64,000 nt of DNA from Blautia schinkii DSM 10518 (GCA_000702025.1 JNKJ01000036.1:1-64000), one strand, 5' to 3'. Numbered from the stretch's first letter, positions 8,414-16,883 are shown. Program-made: numbers and translations. Notes: a model not told the origin generated them from the sequence alone.

Positions 8414-8605
8414 ATGAGTAAGGAATCTGAGCAAGAGAACAAGCTGCCCTACACCTGCACCCCGGCCTATGACCGTAAGGCGTGCGGAGACTGCCTGTGT
8501 GCCACCTGTTACCAGCAGGAATTCTGCGACCGCTGCAGCACCTGCGAGAAGCTGTCCCGCAAAAAGGAGCAGTGTTATCGGTATGAGGGGGCGTTTAATT
8601 ATTAA
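8414..8605 (+). CDS. Small cysteine-rich protein
   Basis: This 63-residue protein has nine cysteines in 40 residues (positions 15, 24, 27, 29, 32, 38, 41, 44, 54), mostly in CxxC or CxC spacing, flanked by charged residues and lacking a signal peptide. The pattern suggests a zinc or iron-sulfur binding mini-protein of the cytoplasm. AAAGGAG lies just upstream of the ATG. It follows the YitT-like gene by 20 bp. I do not recognise a named family and give no function. Confidence 0.7.
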   Translation: MSKESEQENKLPYTCTPAYDRKACGDCLCATCYQQEFCDRCSTCEKLSRKKEQCYRYEGAFNY

Positions 8606-8751
8606 GCCGGTAAAATTGCGGGGTATGCAATTTCGGTAAAGGTTTTGTTTCGTACGGAAAGAGGTTTGACTATTAGCAAACGGGCATGCAGATTGACAAA
8701 AACGTGCAGAAAAAGTCAGGAATAATATTTTAGATCATTGTATTCTTCTAT

Positions 8752-8832
8752 ACAGATGAGCGTTGAATGAAACGCTGACAAACTCACACGAGATGTACAA
8801 TCCGGGTGGAGTTTGACATCAGTTGCATCTGT
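8752..8832 (+). promoter_or_regulatory. Candidate three-way-junction leader RNA upstream of the C45 hydrolase
   Basis: An 81-nt block has a closing stem ACAGATG (8752-8758) with CATCTGT (8826-8832), a second stem AGCGTT (8759-8764) with AACGCT (8771-8776), and a third stem CAAACTC (8779-8785) with GAGTTTG (8809-8815). All stems are perfect, and the ribosome site begins four bases after the closing stem. The arrangement resembles a translational riboswitch, but I cannot match it to a known class. Confidence 0.45.
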
Positions 8833-8849
8833 AAGAAGGGAGAATTGCA

Positions 8850-9887
8850 ATGTATCATTTGAGATTAAAGGGCGAACATTATCAGCTGGGGGTAAAGCGG
8901 GGAACCATTTTTAATAAGGCGGGGATTTCATTTCCTTTACACTTGGATAAATTTCAGCTTCAGCATGGCAGAGAAAGTGAAAAAATTCTTAATAGATTTT
9001 TTCCTGAGGTTTGTGAAGAGATAAAAGGCGTAAGTGATACCATAGGCGCGGATTATCTGACTTTTGTTTCATGGATGTTATGCATGGGTTGTTGTATGTA
9101 CAATTTAGAAAATAACATACCTGCGGAAATCAGAGGCTGTACGGCGTTTGCTTTTTCCAAAAACGGAAGACTGATATATGGGCGTAATAACGATTTGCCC
9201 CCATTTTTGCGGGCCGGAAGTAAAAGTGAAATATATACACCTGCAGGCGGAAACAGGTTTAATATTACAACTTCTTCGTTTATTAACGGGGAAGAAGGGT
9301 TGAATGAACATGGTCTGGCGGTCGCCATGACATTTGTTATGACTGACCTTAAGAAGATAAGACCGGGGTTCAATTCCTGCTTTATTGTCAGGTACCTGCT
9401 GGAGAAAGCGAATAGCACGGAACAAGCGCTTTCGTTAATTATGGAGCTGCCTGTTGCGTCTAACTGTAATATTCTGCTCGCGGATAAAAGCGGCAGAATG
9501 GTTGTGGTGGAATGTACGCCATCCCTGAAAAGAGTGCGGGAACCGGAAGTGTTTGAAGATGGAAGTATCGTTTGTACAGTAAACAGCTTTACGTCAGATC
9601 AGATGAAAGAATTTGATGCAGCGAAAGGAAATGATTACCACTCTGCCGAGCGTTATAAAGTCGTTATTGACAGCTTCCAACAATACATGAAGGATGACCT
9701 TATTGAAAATACAAAGCAGCTTTTGAAAGGCGGCTTTGGTTTTATGTGCCAATATGACGATGAACCTGATTTTGAAACGATTTGGAGTTCTATCTTTGAT
9801 TTACAAAGCTTAAAGATTTATCGAGCCGAAGGTGACCCAAGAAAGAAAAAATTTATTGACGACTATAGATTATTACGATTACGATAA
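8850..9887 (+). CDS. C45-family autoproteolytic acyltransferase/hydrolase
   Basis: The protein resembles acyl-CoA:6-aminopenicillanate acyltransferase and linear-amide C-N hydrolases, which cleave themselves to expose an N-terminal cysteine nucleophile. The likely cleavage site is RG|CTAFAF with Cys97, followed by the family pattern GRLIYGRNNDLPP and later LNEHGLAVAMTF. The 345-residue length fits the family. No signal peptide is seen, so it should act in the cytoplasm. Substrates of such proteins range from penicillins to bile-acid and N-acyl amides and cannot be told here. The start is supported by AAGGGAG, and the gene lies behind a branched leader RNA and ahead of two terminators. Confidence 0.8.
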   Translation: MYHLRLKGEHYQLGVKRGTIFNKAGISFPLHLDKFQLQHGRESEKILNRFFPEVCEEIKGVSDTIGADYLTFVSWMLCMGCCMYNLENNIPAEIRGCTAFAFSKNGRLIYGRNNDLPPFLRAGSKSEIYTPAGGNRFNITTSSFINGEEGLNEHGLAVAMTFVMTDLKKIRPGFNSCFIVRYLLEKANSTEQALSLIMELPVASNCNILLADKSGRMVVVECTPSLKRVREPEVFEDGSIVCTVNSFTSDQMKEFDAAKGNDYHSAERYKVVIDSFQQYMKDDLIENTKQLLKGGFGFMCQYDDEPDFETIWSSIFDLQSLKIYRAEGDPRKKKFIDDYRLLRLR

Positions 9888-9970
9888 AAATACAAAAGGG
9901 TACTTGAAAAAAATCAAGTACCTCGTGTACAATTTACTTAGCGGAATCAAAAGACTGTGGTTGTCTGATG

Positions 9971-10047
9971 ATTGCACTTCGGATTGCAGTGTAATTTTTA
10001 GTTACGAGCTATCCTCTATTTGCCCATAGAGGATAGCTATTTTTTAT
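9971..10047 (+). terminator. Tandem intrinsic terminators after the C45 hydrolase gene
   Basis: The first hairpin (9971-9996, ATTGCACT with AGTGTAAT) is followed by five T residues. The second and stronger one pairs AGCTATCCTCTA (10007-10018) with TAGAGGATAGCT (10027-10038) and is followed by ATTTTTTATT. A third small hairpin (about 9898-9922) lies just downstream of the stop codon. Confidence 0.8.
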
Positions 10048-10083
10048 TCTGATGGTTATCTATGTAACTAAGTGCGGCGAAAA

Positions 10084-10974
10084 TCACCCTTTCACAGCTC
10101 CGATTGTTATTCCTTTCACCAGATACCTCTGTACAAACGGATAAATCATAAGAACCGGAAGAATCCCCGCCACTGCAATAGCCATCTTAATCCCTACACT
10201 TGGCAGGCTTGCCGCCATCTCGCCCACATTGCCGCCCGCCTGGCCGCTGGCGATGAACTGGGCATCCTGAAGCATGCGGTTCAAAATATTCTGGATAGAA
10301 TATAAATCTGTGCGCCCGGCAATATAGTATAGACCATTCTGCCAGTCATTCCAGTAACCAAGTCCCACCATCAGACCCAGCGTAGCCACCATGGGTACGG
10401 ACATAGGGAAAACCACCTTAAATAGTATCTTAAATTCCCCGGCCCCATCTATCTTGGCGGCCTCTATGATTTCATCCGGCACGTTTGCCTTGAGGTAGTT
10501 GCGCATCATAATGATATTAAATGCGTTCATCAGCAGATTAGGCAGAAGCAACGCCCAAATCGTATCTCTGATATGGAAGGTGTTTGACCAAATCATGTAA
10601 GAGGGTACAAGTCCGCCGTTAAACAGCATAGTAAAGAAAATGAAAAATGAAATCACGTTTCTTCCCGGCAGCTCCTTCCTGGAAAGCGGGTAGGCAAGCA
10701 AAATCGTCATCAGGATGCCCGCCGCTGTACCTGCCACGGAGATAAAGATTGTGATTCCGTAGCCGCGCAGGATTTTTGCCGAACCTGTAAATATGTACCT
10801 GTAGGCATCAAGGCTGAATGCTTTCGGAAGGAAGGAATATCCGTCCCGTATGAGAGCCGCCTCCTCTGTGAAGGAGGAAACTACCAGCAGCACGAAGGGC
10901 AGCAGACAGCACAGGGACAGGATGATCATAACAAGATTAATTGTTATATGAAAGCCCTTTTTATTATCAACCAT
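10084..10974 (-). CDS. ABC importer permease, LplC/YtcP type
   Basis: This is a 296-residue inner permease of a carbohydrate ABC importer with six predicted membrane helices. The EAA loop reads EAAKIDGAGEFKILFKVVFP, and the C-terminus ends PFVQRYLVKGITIGAVKG, typical of the LplC/YtcP group. It is the last gene of the set at 10084-14540. The operon has no ATPase gene, as is common for this importer class, which shares an MsmX-like ATPase encoded elsewhere. The ATG follows AAAAGGAG. A 126-bp spacer of 11-bp repeats separates it from the upstream permease. Confidence 0.9.
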   Translation of the reverse strand: MVDNKKGFHITINLVMIILSLCCLLPFVLLVVSSFTEEAALIRDGYSFLPKAFSLDAYRYIFTGSAKILRGYGITIFISVAGTAAGILMTILLAYPLSRKELPGRNVISFFIFFTMLFNGGLVPSYMIWSNTFHIRDTIWALLLPNLLMNAFNIIMMRNYLKANVPDEIIEAAKIDGAGEFKILFKVVFPMSVPMVATLGLMVGLGYWNDWQNGLYYIAGRTDLYSIQNILNRMLQDAQFIASGQAGGNVGEMAASLPSVGIKMAIAVAGILPVLMIYPFVQRYLVKGITIGAVKG

Positions 10975-11025
10975 TGTATTCTCCTTTTAAATCTCCTTTG
11001 GATATTCCTCTGAATATCCCTTTAG

Positions 11026-11091
11026 AATTCCTTTCGAATTCCTTTTCAATTCCTTTCGAATCCCTTTTCAATTCCTTTCGAATCCCTTTGG
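11026..11091. repeat. Six 11-bp tandem repeats between two permease genes
   Basis: Units of AATTCCTTTCG or close variants (AATTCCTTTTC, AATCCCTTTGG) repeat in exact 11-bp phase at 11026, 11037, 11048, 11059, 11070 and 11081, with more degenerate units on both sides. On the transcribed strand each unit reads like GAAAGGAATT, so the mRNA carries a series of Shine-Dalgarno-like AAGGAA cores. Confidence 0.8.
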
Positions 11092-11100
11092 AATCCCGTG

Positions 11101-12027
11101 TCAGAACAAGGCGTTTTCTTTTTCCACCTTACGGACAATGAAGTTTGCCAGCAGCACGATCGCAAAGCCTACCAACGACTGGTAGAATCCTGCTGCCGAA
11201 GCCCTGCCCACGTCATTGAGCTGCAGAAGTCCGCGGTACACATATGTATCAATGGTATTGGTCACATCAAACAGGGGGCCGCTGTTCATGGGCACCTGAT
11301 AGAAAAGGCCAAAGTCTGAATAAAAGATTCTGCCAATGCTCATCAATGTCAGTGTAATGATCGTTCCTTTCAGCGATGGCAGAATGATATCCTTAATCCT
11401 GTGCCATCTGCTTGCTCCGTCCATGACGGCTGCTTCGTACAGTGAGCCGTCAATGCCCAGTATCGTGGCATAATAAATGATACAGTTGTATCCAAAACTT
11501 TTCCAAAGCTGTACAATGACCAGAATAAAGGGCCAGTATTTTTTCTCCCCGTACCAGGCAATGGGCGCCATTCCCAGGCTCTTGAGTATTCCGTTATTGA
11601 TAAAGCCGGAATCCACGCTTAAAAATGCGTAAACCAGATAGCTGATTACGACCGTGGAAATCAGATAAGGAATCAATATCACGGTCTGGTAAGCCTTTTT
11701 CTTTCGGACACCCCGGATTTCATTGAGGAGAACGGCCACAGCGATGGACACAAGCGTTCCCAAGATAATAAACACAAAGTTGTAGCAGATTGTATTTCTT
11801 GTGATGATCCACGCATCCGACGTCTTGAACAGATATTCGAAGTTATCCAGCCCTACCCAGGGACTTTTAAATATTCCAAGCCGGTAATCTATCTTTTTGA
11901 AGGCAACTACCAGCCCCAGCATGGGCAGGTAGTTATTTATGATGAGGTAGATAAGTCCGGGAGCCATCATGAGATAGAACGGCCAGTAACGTTTCAGTAT
12001 CACGGAAAGCTTTTTCTTTTTTGACAT
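11101..12027 (-). CDS. ABC importer permease, LplB/YteP type
   Basis: This is the partner permease of 308 residues, with a basic N-terminus (KKKKLSVILKRYWPFYLM) followed by six membrane helices and the EAA-type loop YEAAVMDGASRWHRIKDIILP. It belongs to the LplB/YteP group of carbohydrate importers and should form the channel with the 10084-10974 permease. It lies 21 bp after the solute-binding protein gene in the same operon. Confidence 0.9.
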   Translation of the reverse strand: MSKKKKLSVILKRYWPFYLMMAPGLIYLIINNYLPMLGLVVAFKKIDYRLGIFKSPWVGLDNFEYLFKTSDAWIITRNTICYNFVFIILGTLVSIAVAVLLNEIRGVRKKKAYQTVILIPYLISTVVISYLVYAFLSVDSGFINNGILKSLGMAPIAWYGEKKYWPFILVIVQLWKSFGYNCIIYYATILGIDGSLYEAAVMDGASRWHRIKDIILPSLKGTIITLTLMSIGRIFYSDFGLFYQVPMNSGPLFDVTNTIDTYVYRGLLQLNDVGRASAAGFYQSLVGFAIVLLANFIVRKVEKENALF

Positions 12028-12048
12028 GAACTCACCCTACGCTCTCTC

Positions 12049-13608
12049 CTATTTTTGTTTTGTCAGCCACTCTTCATACTGCTTCTGTTTTGTCTCGATA
12101 ATTTTGTCAATCCCTGCTGTCTTCAGCTCTTCACGGAATTTTGTGAGATTTTCATCCACATCCACAGCACCGGCCATCAGTGCCGCATTGTATTTTGCCA
12201 CGACATTTGTGCAGGCTGTGATTTCATTTGTAATCTCAGAGGTATCCGGTACAAAGCCCAGGGCTTTGGAATGAAGCGCATTGTTGTTGAAATTCTCAAT
12301 CTGTTTCCAGTAATCCTCAGGATACGGTTCCCATACAGGTGTCTGGAATGCATTCGGCCAAATCCAGGACTGGGCGGTATACGGTGTGTTGGAGGCATCC
12401 ATGCCTTCGGGGAAATTTACCATCTTTTTTGCTTCGTCCGTATAGACATAGCTCTTTCCTTCAATACCGTTGATCAAAATATTGGAAAGCTCCGGATTTG
12501 TATACATTTCATTTAAAAGAATCATTGCCTCCTCAGGATGCTTGGTGGAGGAGGAGATTCCCCACATCATGCCCTGAACAGTCTGTGTCTGCAGAGATGC
12601 AGGACGCAGCTCAATCACTTCGATTCCGCAGCCTGTAATCCTCTCCTGCTGCTCTCCAAACAATGGTTTCAGATGGGAAAGTGCGGAGAAAAGCTTGCCT
12701 GCTCTCATAACTACCGAGGGGTCATCGGTCTTACTGAGCACGTCCGGGGAAATGTATCCTGCCTCATACCACTCCCGCATAAGTCTTACGTAGTCCTCAT
12801 ACTCGTCAGATTCGTAGAGATTCACAATCTCTCCTGCCTGGCCGTTATCCAGCATGACACCCAGGTTATTGGCGTCGCTTATCTGGTCCCAGCCCCAGGT
12901 ATTTGTCTGCAGTGTGCCGCCCTGGCCGCCGCTTAAAATATCAATGTCCGGGTGATTTTCTTTGACCTTGGCAAATAATTCCGTGCAGTCCTCCAGGGTT
13001 TTGATGGTGGACGGGTCGATTCCTGTCTCCTCCAGCATATCCTTTCGCATCCAGATACCATAGCTGTTTGCCACCTCACGGTCTGTATACACTCCATAGA
13101 TATTGTCGTTCACACGTCCAAGCTCCAGCATGTCCTCCGGGATTTCTTCCTTGATACCCTGGCCGTATTTGTCAAGCAGCTCCTCAAGCTCCAGTGCCTG
13201 ACCGTTATTTACATAGGTAGCCAGCGGAGTACCGTACCAGGGAAGAATGTCAACTGTATCGCTGCCGCCTGTAAGAAGCAGGTTTGTCTGCTGCTGCCAG
13301 GAGCCGATATTGATAAAAGTGATATCCATAGCCACGCCTTTATCTTTGAGAATCTCATTCGCTGCCTGCTCCACCTCATCCACAAGAGACTGGTCATTAA
13401 AGGCCATAGCCGCAACCTTTAAGGTGACGATATCTTTATCGGATTTCTCACCTCTATCCGTATCGGCATCCTTTTCGGATGCATCAGCCTTTTCCTCAGT
13501 TTTTTGTTCACTTTTGTTTTCTGCCTTAGCGGGGTCCGCGCCACAGCCGGAGAGCATTCCTGCTGTCATAGCTCCTGCCAGAAGCACTGCCAATACTTTT
13601 TTCGTCAT
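12049..13608 (-). CDS. Extracellular solute-binding lipoprotein, LplA type
   Basis: The 519-residue protein starts with a lipoprotein signal (lipobox LSGC, Cys near 22) and an acidic linker, then a large binding domain of the LplA/YtcQ class with the DUF3502-like C-terminus. It would deliver a ligand to the two permeases downstream. The class usually binds oligosaccharides, but the operon starts with a nucleoside hydrolase and is divergent from a ribokinase fusion, so a ribose-containing ligand is plausible. The gene follows the hydrolase by 14 bp with GGAGAAAAGAT ahead of the ATG. Confidence 0.9.
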   Translation of the reverse strand: MTKKVLAVLLAGAMTAGMLSGCGADPAKAENKSEQKTEEKADASEKDADTDRGEKSDKDIVTLKVAAMAFNDQSLVDEVEQAANEILKDKGVAMDITFINIGSWQQQTNLLLTGGSDTVDILPWYGTPLATYVNNGQALELEELLDKYGQGIKEEIPEDMLELGRVNDNIYGVYTDREVANSYGIWMRKDMLEETGIDPSTIKTLEDCTELFAKVKENHPDIDILSGGQGGTLQTNTWGWDQISDANNLGVMLDNGQAGEIVNLYESDEYEDYVRLMREWYEAGYISPDVLSKTDDPSVVMRAGKLFSALSHLKPLFGEQQERITGCGIEVIELRPASLQTQTVQGMMWGISSSTKHPEEAMILLNEMYTNPELSNILINGIEGKSYVYTDEAKKMVNFPEGMDASNTPYTAQSWIWPNAFQTPVWEPYPEDYWKQIENFNNNALHSKALGFVPDTSEITNEITACTNVVAKYNAALMAGAVDVDENLTKFREELKTAGIDKIIETKQKQYEEWLTKQK

Positions 13609-13622
13609 ATCTTTTCTCCTTC

Positions 13623-14540
13623 TTATTTTGTTAATTTTTCAAATAAATCCGCCAACAGTTGATCTCTCTCAATATGGTATACATATTTAATAAGGTGATT
13701 TGTCGAATTGAGAGCATATTGGTCATCGTATTCCGGCACGGGACTATGTACAAGGCAGTCCTTCTCAAAGCGTTCGTCCAAAAGCCAAGCCACAGCGGTG
13801 ACATCCCAGATGATGCGGCTCCAGGTCACATTTCCCTGATCCTCCAGCGCCTCATTCACTGTCACATCCACCAGGTAATCACAGAGCTTGTTTTTCCCTC
13901 TGAGGTGATGCTCAAGCTCCGGGCCGCTCACGCGGAACTGGGATACCACGCCCATACACGGAAGCTGAACCACAGGCACTCCGCAGCCGAAAAGCACTCT
14001 CGCGGCAGTGATATCCTGAATCAGATTGAATTCCCGGTTCTCCGGCCACCAATGTGCCTGGCCGCCGAGCCAGATTACCACAATCCTCTCCTTGATTTCC
14101 GGTTTCATGAGTATGGCTGACACCACATTTGTGATCACCGCAATCGCTATCACGTATAAGGGGTTCTCCGGTGTGTGCTCCATGGCCCTCTGCACAAGGT
14201 CCCGGGCCGCCTCGGAGGGAACCGGGGTCGAAGCATCGGCCAGATATTCACACGAGCCTCTTTTAACAAGCTTCTTCAAATCCTCCCTTTCCATGAGTGT
14301 AAGTATCCTCATGATCTCTTCATAGCTTTTCTCCATGCCTTCTCCAGGAAGCGCGCATTTCTTATTGGAAAACGGTGCTGCATAGATGGCCTGGAGATTC
14401 AGCTTATCCTCAGATTTAATCAGATAGGCAAGTGCATACTGGTCGTCGATTTCATTATAAGTATCTGTGTCAACCACCACGTCAACTCTGCCTTTGGGTC
14501 TTTCCAATTGTCTGACTAACCACGCATTATCTACTTTCAC
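13623..14540 (-). CDS. Nucleoside hydrolase (IunH family), divergent
   Basis: Family members hydrolyse N-ribosides to ribose and a free base. The protein has 305 residues. The calcium- and ribose-binding N-terminus is present as VVDTDTYNEIDDQYALAY, and the central VVIWLGGQAHW matches the family. The C-terminal position that usually reads HD..AVA is instead WDVTAVAWL, so the catalytic histidine of classical inosine-uridine hydrolases is replaced by tryptophan. It starts with GTG after GGAGAG and is the first gene of the importer operon, downstream of a perfect consensus promoter. Substrate inferred; it may be a non-canonical riboside. Confidence 0.85.
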   Translation of the reverse strand: MKVDNAWLVRQLERPKGRVDVVVDTDTYNEIDDQYALAYLIKSEDKLNLQAIYAAPFSNKKCALPGEGMEKSYEEIMRILTLMEREDLKKLVKRGSCEYLADASTPVPSEAARDLVQRAMEHTPENPLYVIAIAVITNVVSAILMKPEIKERIVVIWLGGQAHWWPENREFNLIQDITAARVLFGCGVPVVQLPCMGVVSQFRVSGPELEHHLRGKNKLCDYLVDVTVNEALEDQGNVTWSRIIWDVTAVAWLLDERFEKDCLVHSPVPEYDDQYALNSTNHLIKYVYHIERDQLLADLFEKLTK

Positions 14541-14559
14541 AAAACTCTCCTTTCTTCTT

Positions 14560-14626
14560 GAGAAAATGTTTTCTTAAACTGTTTTCTTTATGAGCTCATT
14601 ATAGTCACGGAATATCCAAATGTCAA
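14560..14626 (-). promoter_or_regulatory. Consensus promoter and LacI-like operator of the nucleoside-hydrolase/ABC operon
   Basis: On the minus strand TTGACA (14621-14626), a 17-bp spacer and TATAAT (14598-14603) are a perfect vegetative promoter. Just downstream of the expected start lies the near-palindrome GAAAATGTTTTC (14562-14573). Similar GAAAA/TTTTC boxes recur at about 14580-14590 and 14662-14685. The placement fits repression by the divergent LacI-type regulator. Confidence 0.7.
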
Positions 14627-14699
14627 CCTCTATTTTCTTTTTCGTTAAATAAAACTATTTTCTCAATTGTTTTCCTATGCATTATGTACAAAAATAGGA

Positions 14700-14728
14700 T
14701 TGACAAACTAGTTTTCATCCCCCATAAT
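14700..14728 (+). promoter_or_regulatory. Promoter with internal palindrome for the LacI-ribokinase gene
   Basis: TTGACA (14700-14705), a 17-bp spacer and CATAAT (14723-14728) form a good promoter. The spacer contains the perfect palindrome AAACTAGTTT (14705-14714), a position where bound repressor would block polymerase, so autoregulation is likely. A leader of about 70 bp follows before the ATG at 14809. Confidence 0.6.
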
Positions 14729-14808
14729 AGGGTTAGAAAATTTATACTAGTGTCTCCCGGCGTAAATGCGCTGTGCGGCACTCGCGTGAATAAATAGCGA
14801 GGTGTTTT

Positions 14809-16713
14809 ATGACGATAAAAGAGATTGCCAAGCTGGCCGGCGTATCTATTTCCACTGTTTCTAAAATCGTAAATAATAAGGATCAGAACATAAACCCGGA
14901 GACAAGAAACCGGGTATTAAAGATTGTCAAAGAGTATAATTATACGCCCTACGGCACGGTGAAAAATATATCCACCGCCAAGACCTTTGTCCTGGGCGTA
15001 CTCCTGCGGGACGGTACCGCCTGCGGGCAAATGCTCAGAGGCATCCTCAAGGCAGCTCATGAAAAGGGGTATGCCGTGTTGCTTTTTGACAGCTTTCAGT
15101 CCCCGGAGCAGGAGTTAAAGCATATCACTTCCTTATGCAAAAATAAAATTGACGGACTCCTGTGGGACCCTGCAGGCCCGGAGAGTCTGGCGCATGAGCA
15201 CTATTTTACAGAGGCAGGGATTCCTGTCATATATCTGAACACGCCCTATGCTGCTGAAACGCTTTGCATTGATTTTCAGAAGCTGGGGTATCTCTGTACA
15301 GAAAGACTCCTTCACTGGCGCCATGCGAAAGTCGGTTGTCTGGTAAAGGAGGACAGCCACCGCTCACACGAAGTCTTTGAGGGCTTTAAAAACTGTCTGT
15401 TTGACCATCAATTATCCCTGTTTGACGGCATGGAGCTGCACTTGGGCGACCCGAGCTGCATTCAGACACTTTCCACCAGCGGGATTACCGCTATTGTAAG
15501 CAGTCATTTCAGCGAGTCTCTTGCTTTATATAAGGAGCTGGACAAGCTTCACTACCAGATACCCTCTGACTTTTCTCTCATAAGCCTGGTCAGTGACAGC
15601 AGAGAATCCACCTGCTTTCCTCCTCTGTCCACCTGCACCATCCCTTACGGTGAACTGGGATATCAGGCGTGTCAGACTTTGATTACGGTTTGCGAGAGAT
15701 CTGAGGCTGCTGCACTGCCGTTGTCACTGGAATCGTATTACTCCATCAATCATGAAGAAAGCATCAACACACCGCCCTCTCTGCGCGGTCAGAAATTCGT
15801 GGTCCTGGGCAGTATCAATGCAGATGTCACCCTGACTGTGGACGGTTTTCCGGAGACCGGAAAATCCACGCTGATCACCAACTCCTCCTCCTGTGCAGGC
15901 GGCAAAGGAACCAACCAGTCTATCGGCTCCGCCAGACTGGGACATGAGGCTATCCTCATCGGCAAGGTGGGGAATGATGCGGATGCGGGCCTGATTTTCG
16001 ACGCGCTTTCCCAGAACCAGCTCACCACAGAGGGGATTTATAAGGACAGCGGCTCGCAGACTGGTAAGGCTTATGTATATGTGCAAAAAGACGGGGAAGT
16101 GACCATCACCTACATCCCGGGAGCTAATCTGCGGCTCACCGCTGAGGATATCCGTTCTCAGAAAGCTTTGTTTGAGTCCTGTGAATTCTGTCTGCTCTCC
16201 ATGGATATCCCTATGGAAGCAGCCATGGAGACAGCCACAATAGCAAAGAAGCACTCTGTGCGCACCATCCTTAAACCCTCCGCACTGAGCACTCTGCCGG
16301 AAGTATTTTACCGTACTACCGACATCTTTGTCCCTAATCAGCAGGAGGCGCTTACTTTCTGCCCGCACATAGACACGATTGAGGGCCAGGCGGAATATTT
16401 CTATAAACGCGGAATGCCGGTGGTCATCATCACGCTTGGCAGCGAAGGATGTTATGTCCGGGCCCACCATCTGCGGAAATTCCTTCCAGCGGCGGATTTT
16501 ACCGCTGTGGACGCCACCGGAGGCGCCGACGCCTTTATCTCGGCACTGGCAGTACATTTAAGCGACGGTTATCCCCTGGAGAATGCTATCCAGATTGCCC
16601 AGTATGCAGCGGGCTTCTGTATTTCCCGCCAGGGCGTGACCAATGCGCTGATAGACAAGGAGAGTCTCCACGCTTACATCGGACAGGTGGAACCGGAGCT
16701 GCTTCAGTTCTGA
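14809..16713 (+). CDS. LacI-type regulator fused to a PfkB/ribokinase domain
   Basis: The 634-residue protein joins two complete modules. Residues 1-50 are a LacI helix-turn-helix (MTIKEIAKLAGVSISTVSKI), residues about 60-318 a periplasmic-binding-like sensor domain, and residues about 327-634 a ribokinase-like kinase beginning FVVLGSINADVTL, with the substrate motif GGKGTNQSIGSARLG and the C-terminal DATGGADAF. The catalytic Asp is kept, but the usual GAGD/AAGD anion-hole glycine is Ala. It is divergent from an importer and nucleoside-hydrolase operon, so it plausibly senses ribose or a riboside, represses that operon and phosphorylates the released ribose. Fusions of this type are known in some gut bacteria. 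Confidence 0.9.
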   Translation: MTIKEIAKLAGVSISTVSKIVNNKDQNINPETRNRVLKIVKEYNYTPYGTVKNISTAKTFVLGVLLRDGTACGQMLRGILKAAHEKGYAVLLFDSFQSPEQELKHITSLCKNKIDGLLWDPAGPESLAHEHYFTEAGIPVIYLNTPYAAETLCIDFQKLGYLCTERLLHWRHAKVGCLVKEDSHRSHEVFEGFKNCLFDHQLSLFDGMELHLGDPSCIQTLSTSGITAIVSSHFSESLALYKELDKLHYQIPSDFSLISLVSDSRESTCFPPLSTCTIPYGELGYQACQTLITVCERSEAAALPLSLESYYSINHEESINTPPSLRGQKFVVLGSINADVTLTVDGFPETGKSTLITNSSSCAGGKGTNQSIGSARLGHEAILIGKVGNDADAGLIFDALSQNQLTTEGIYKDSGSQTGKAYVYVQKDGEVTITYIPGANLRLTAEDIRSQKALFESCEFCLLSMDIPMEAAMETATIAKKHSVRTILKPSALSTLPEVFYRTTDIFVPNQQEALTFCPHIDTIEGQAEYFYKRGMPVVIITLGSEGCYVRAHHLRKFLPAADFTAVDATGGADAFISALAVHLSDGYPLENAIQIAQYAAGFCISRQGVTNALIDKESLHAYIGQVEPELLQF

Positions 16714-16800
16714 TAGCCGCGATGGGCACATGGGTTCAAACATTCTATCCAGGCTGGAGCAGGTGCACCTGTGCAAACATTAACAAAAACTTCTAATATA

Positions 16801-16853
16801 AAAAGAGAGACTGCCCGATAACTTAATCACAAGTTATCGAGTAGTCTCTCTTT
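16801..16853. terminator. Bidirectional terminator between convergent genes
   Basis: A long hairpin pairs AAAGAGAGACT and CGATAACT on the left with AAGTTATCG and AGTCTCTCTTT on the right (16801-16853). The stem is A-rich at one foot and T-rich at the other, so it can terminate both the regulator gene and the convergent DUF2284 gene. Confidence 0.85.
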
Positions 16854-16883
16854 GTCTTCTTAGAACTATTTACCAAAATCCGT

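Noticed and set aside
8752..8832. Hammerhead ribozyme in the C45 leader (GATGAG followed by GAAAC)
   Set aside because: The conserved CUGAUGA is not complete, and the GAAAC-like segment is used in a perfect stem, so the hammerhead core cannot form.
10941..11141. A small repetitive peptide encoded by the 11-bp repeats
   Set aside because: It is on the strand opposite the operon, lacks a ribosome site, and exists because the repeat has no stop codon in that frame.
15724..16557. A 277-residue minus-strand frame inside the kinase part of the LacI fusion
   Set aside because: It is antisense to conserved ribokinase motifs, so it is a shadow.
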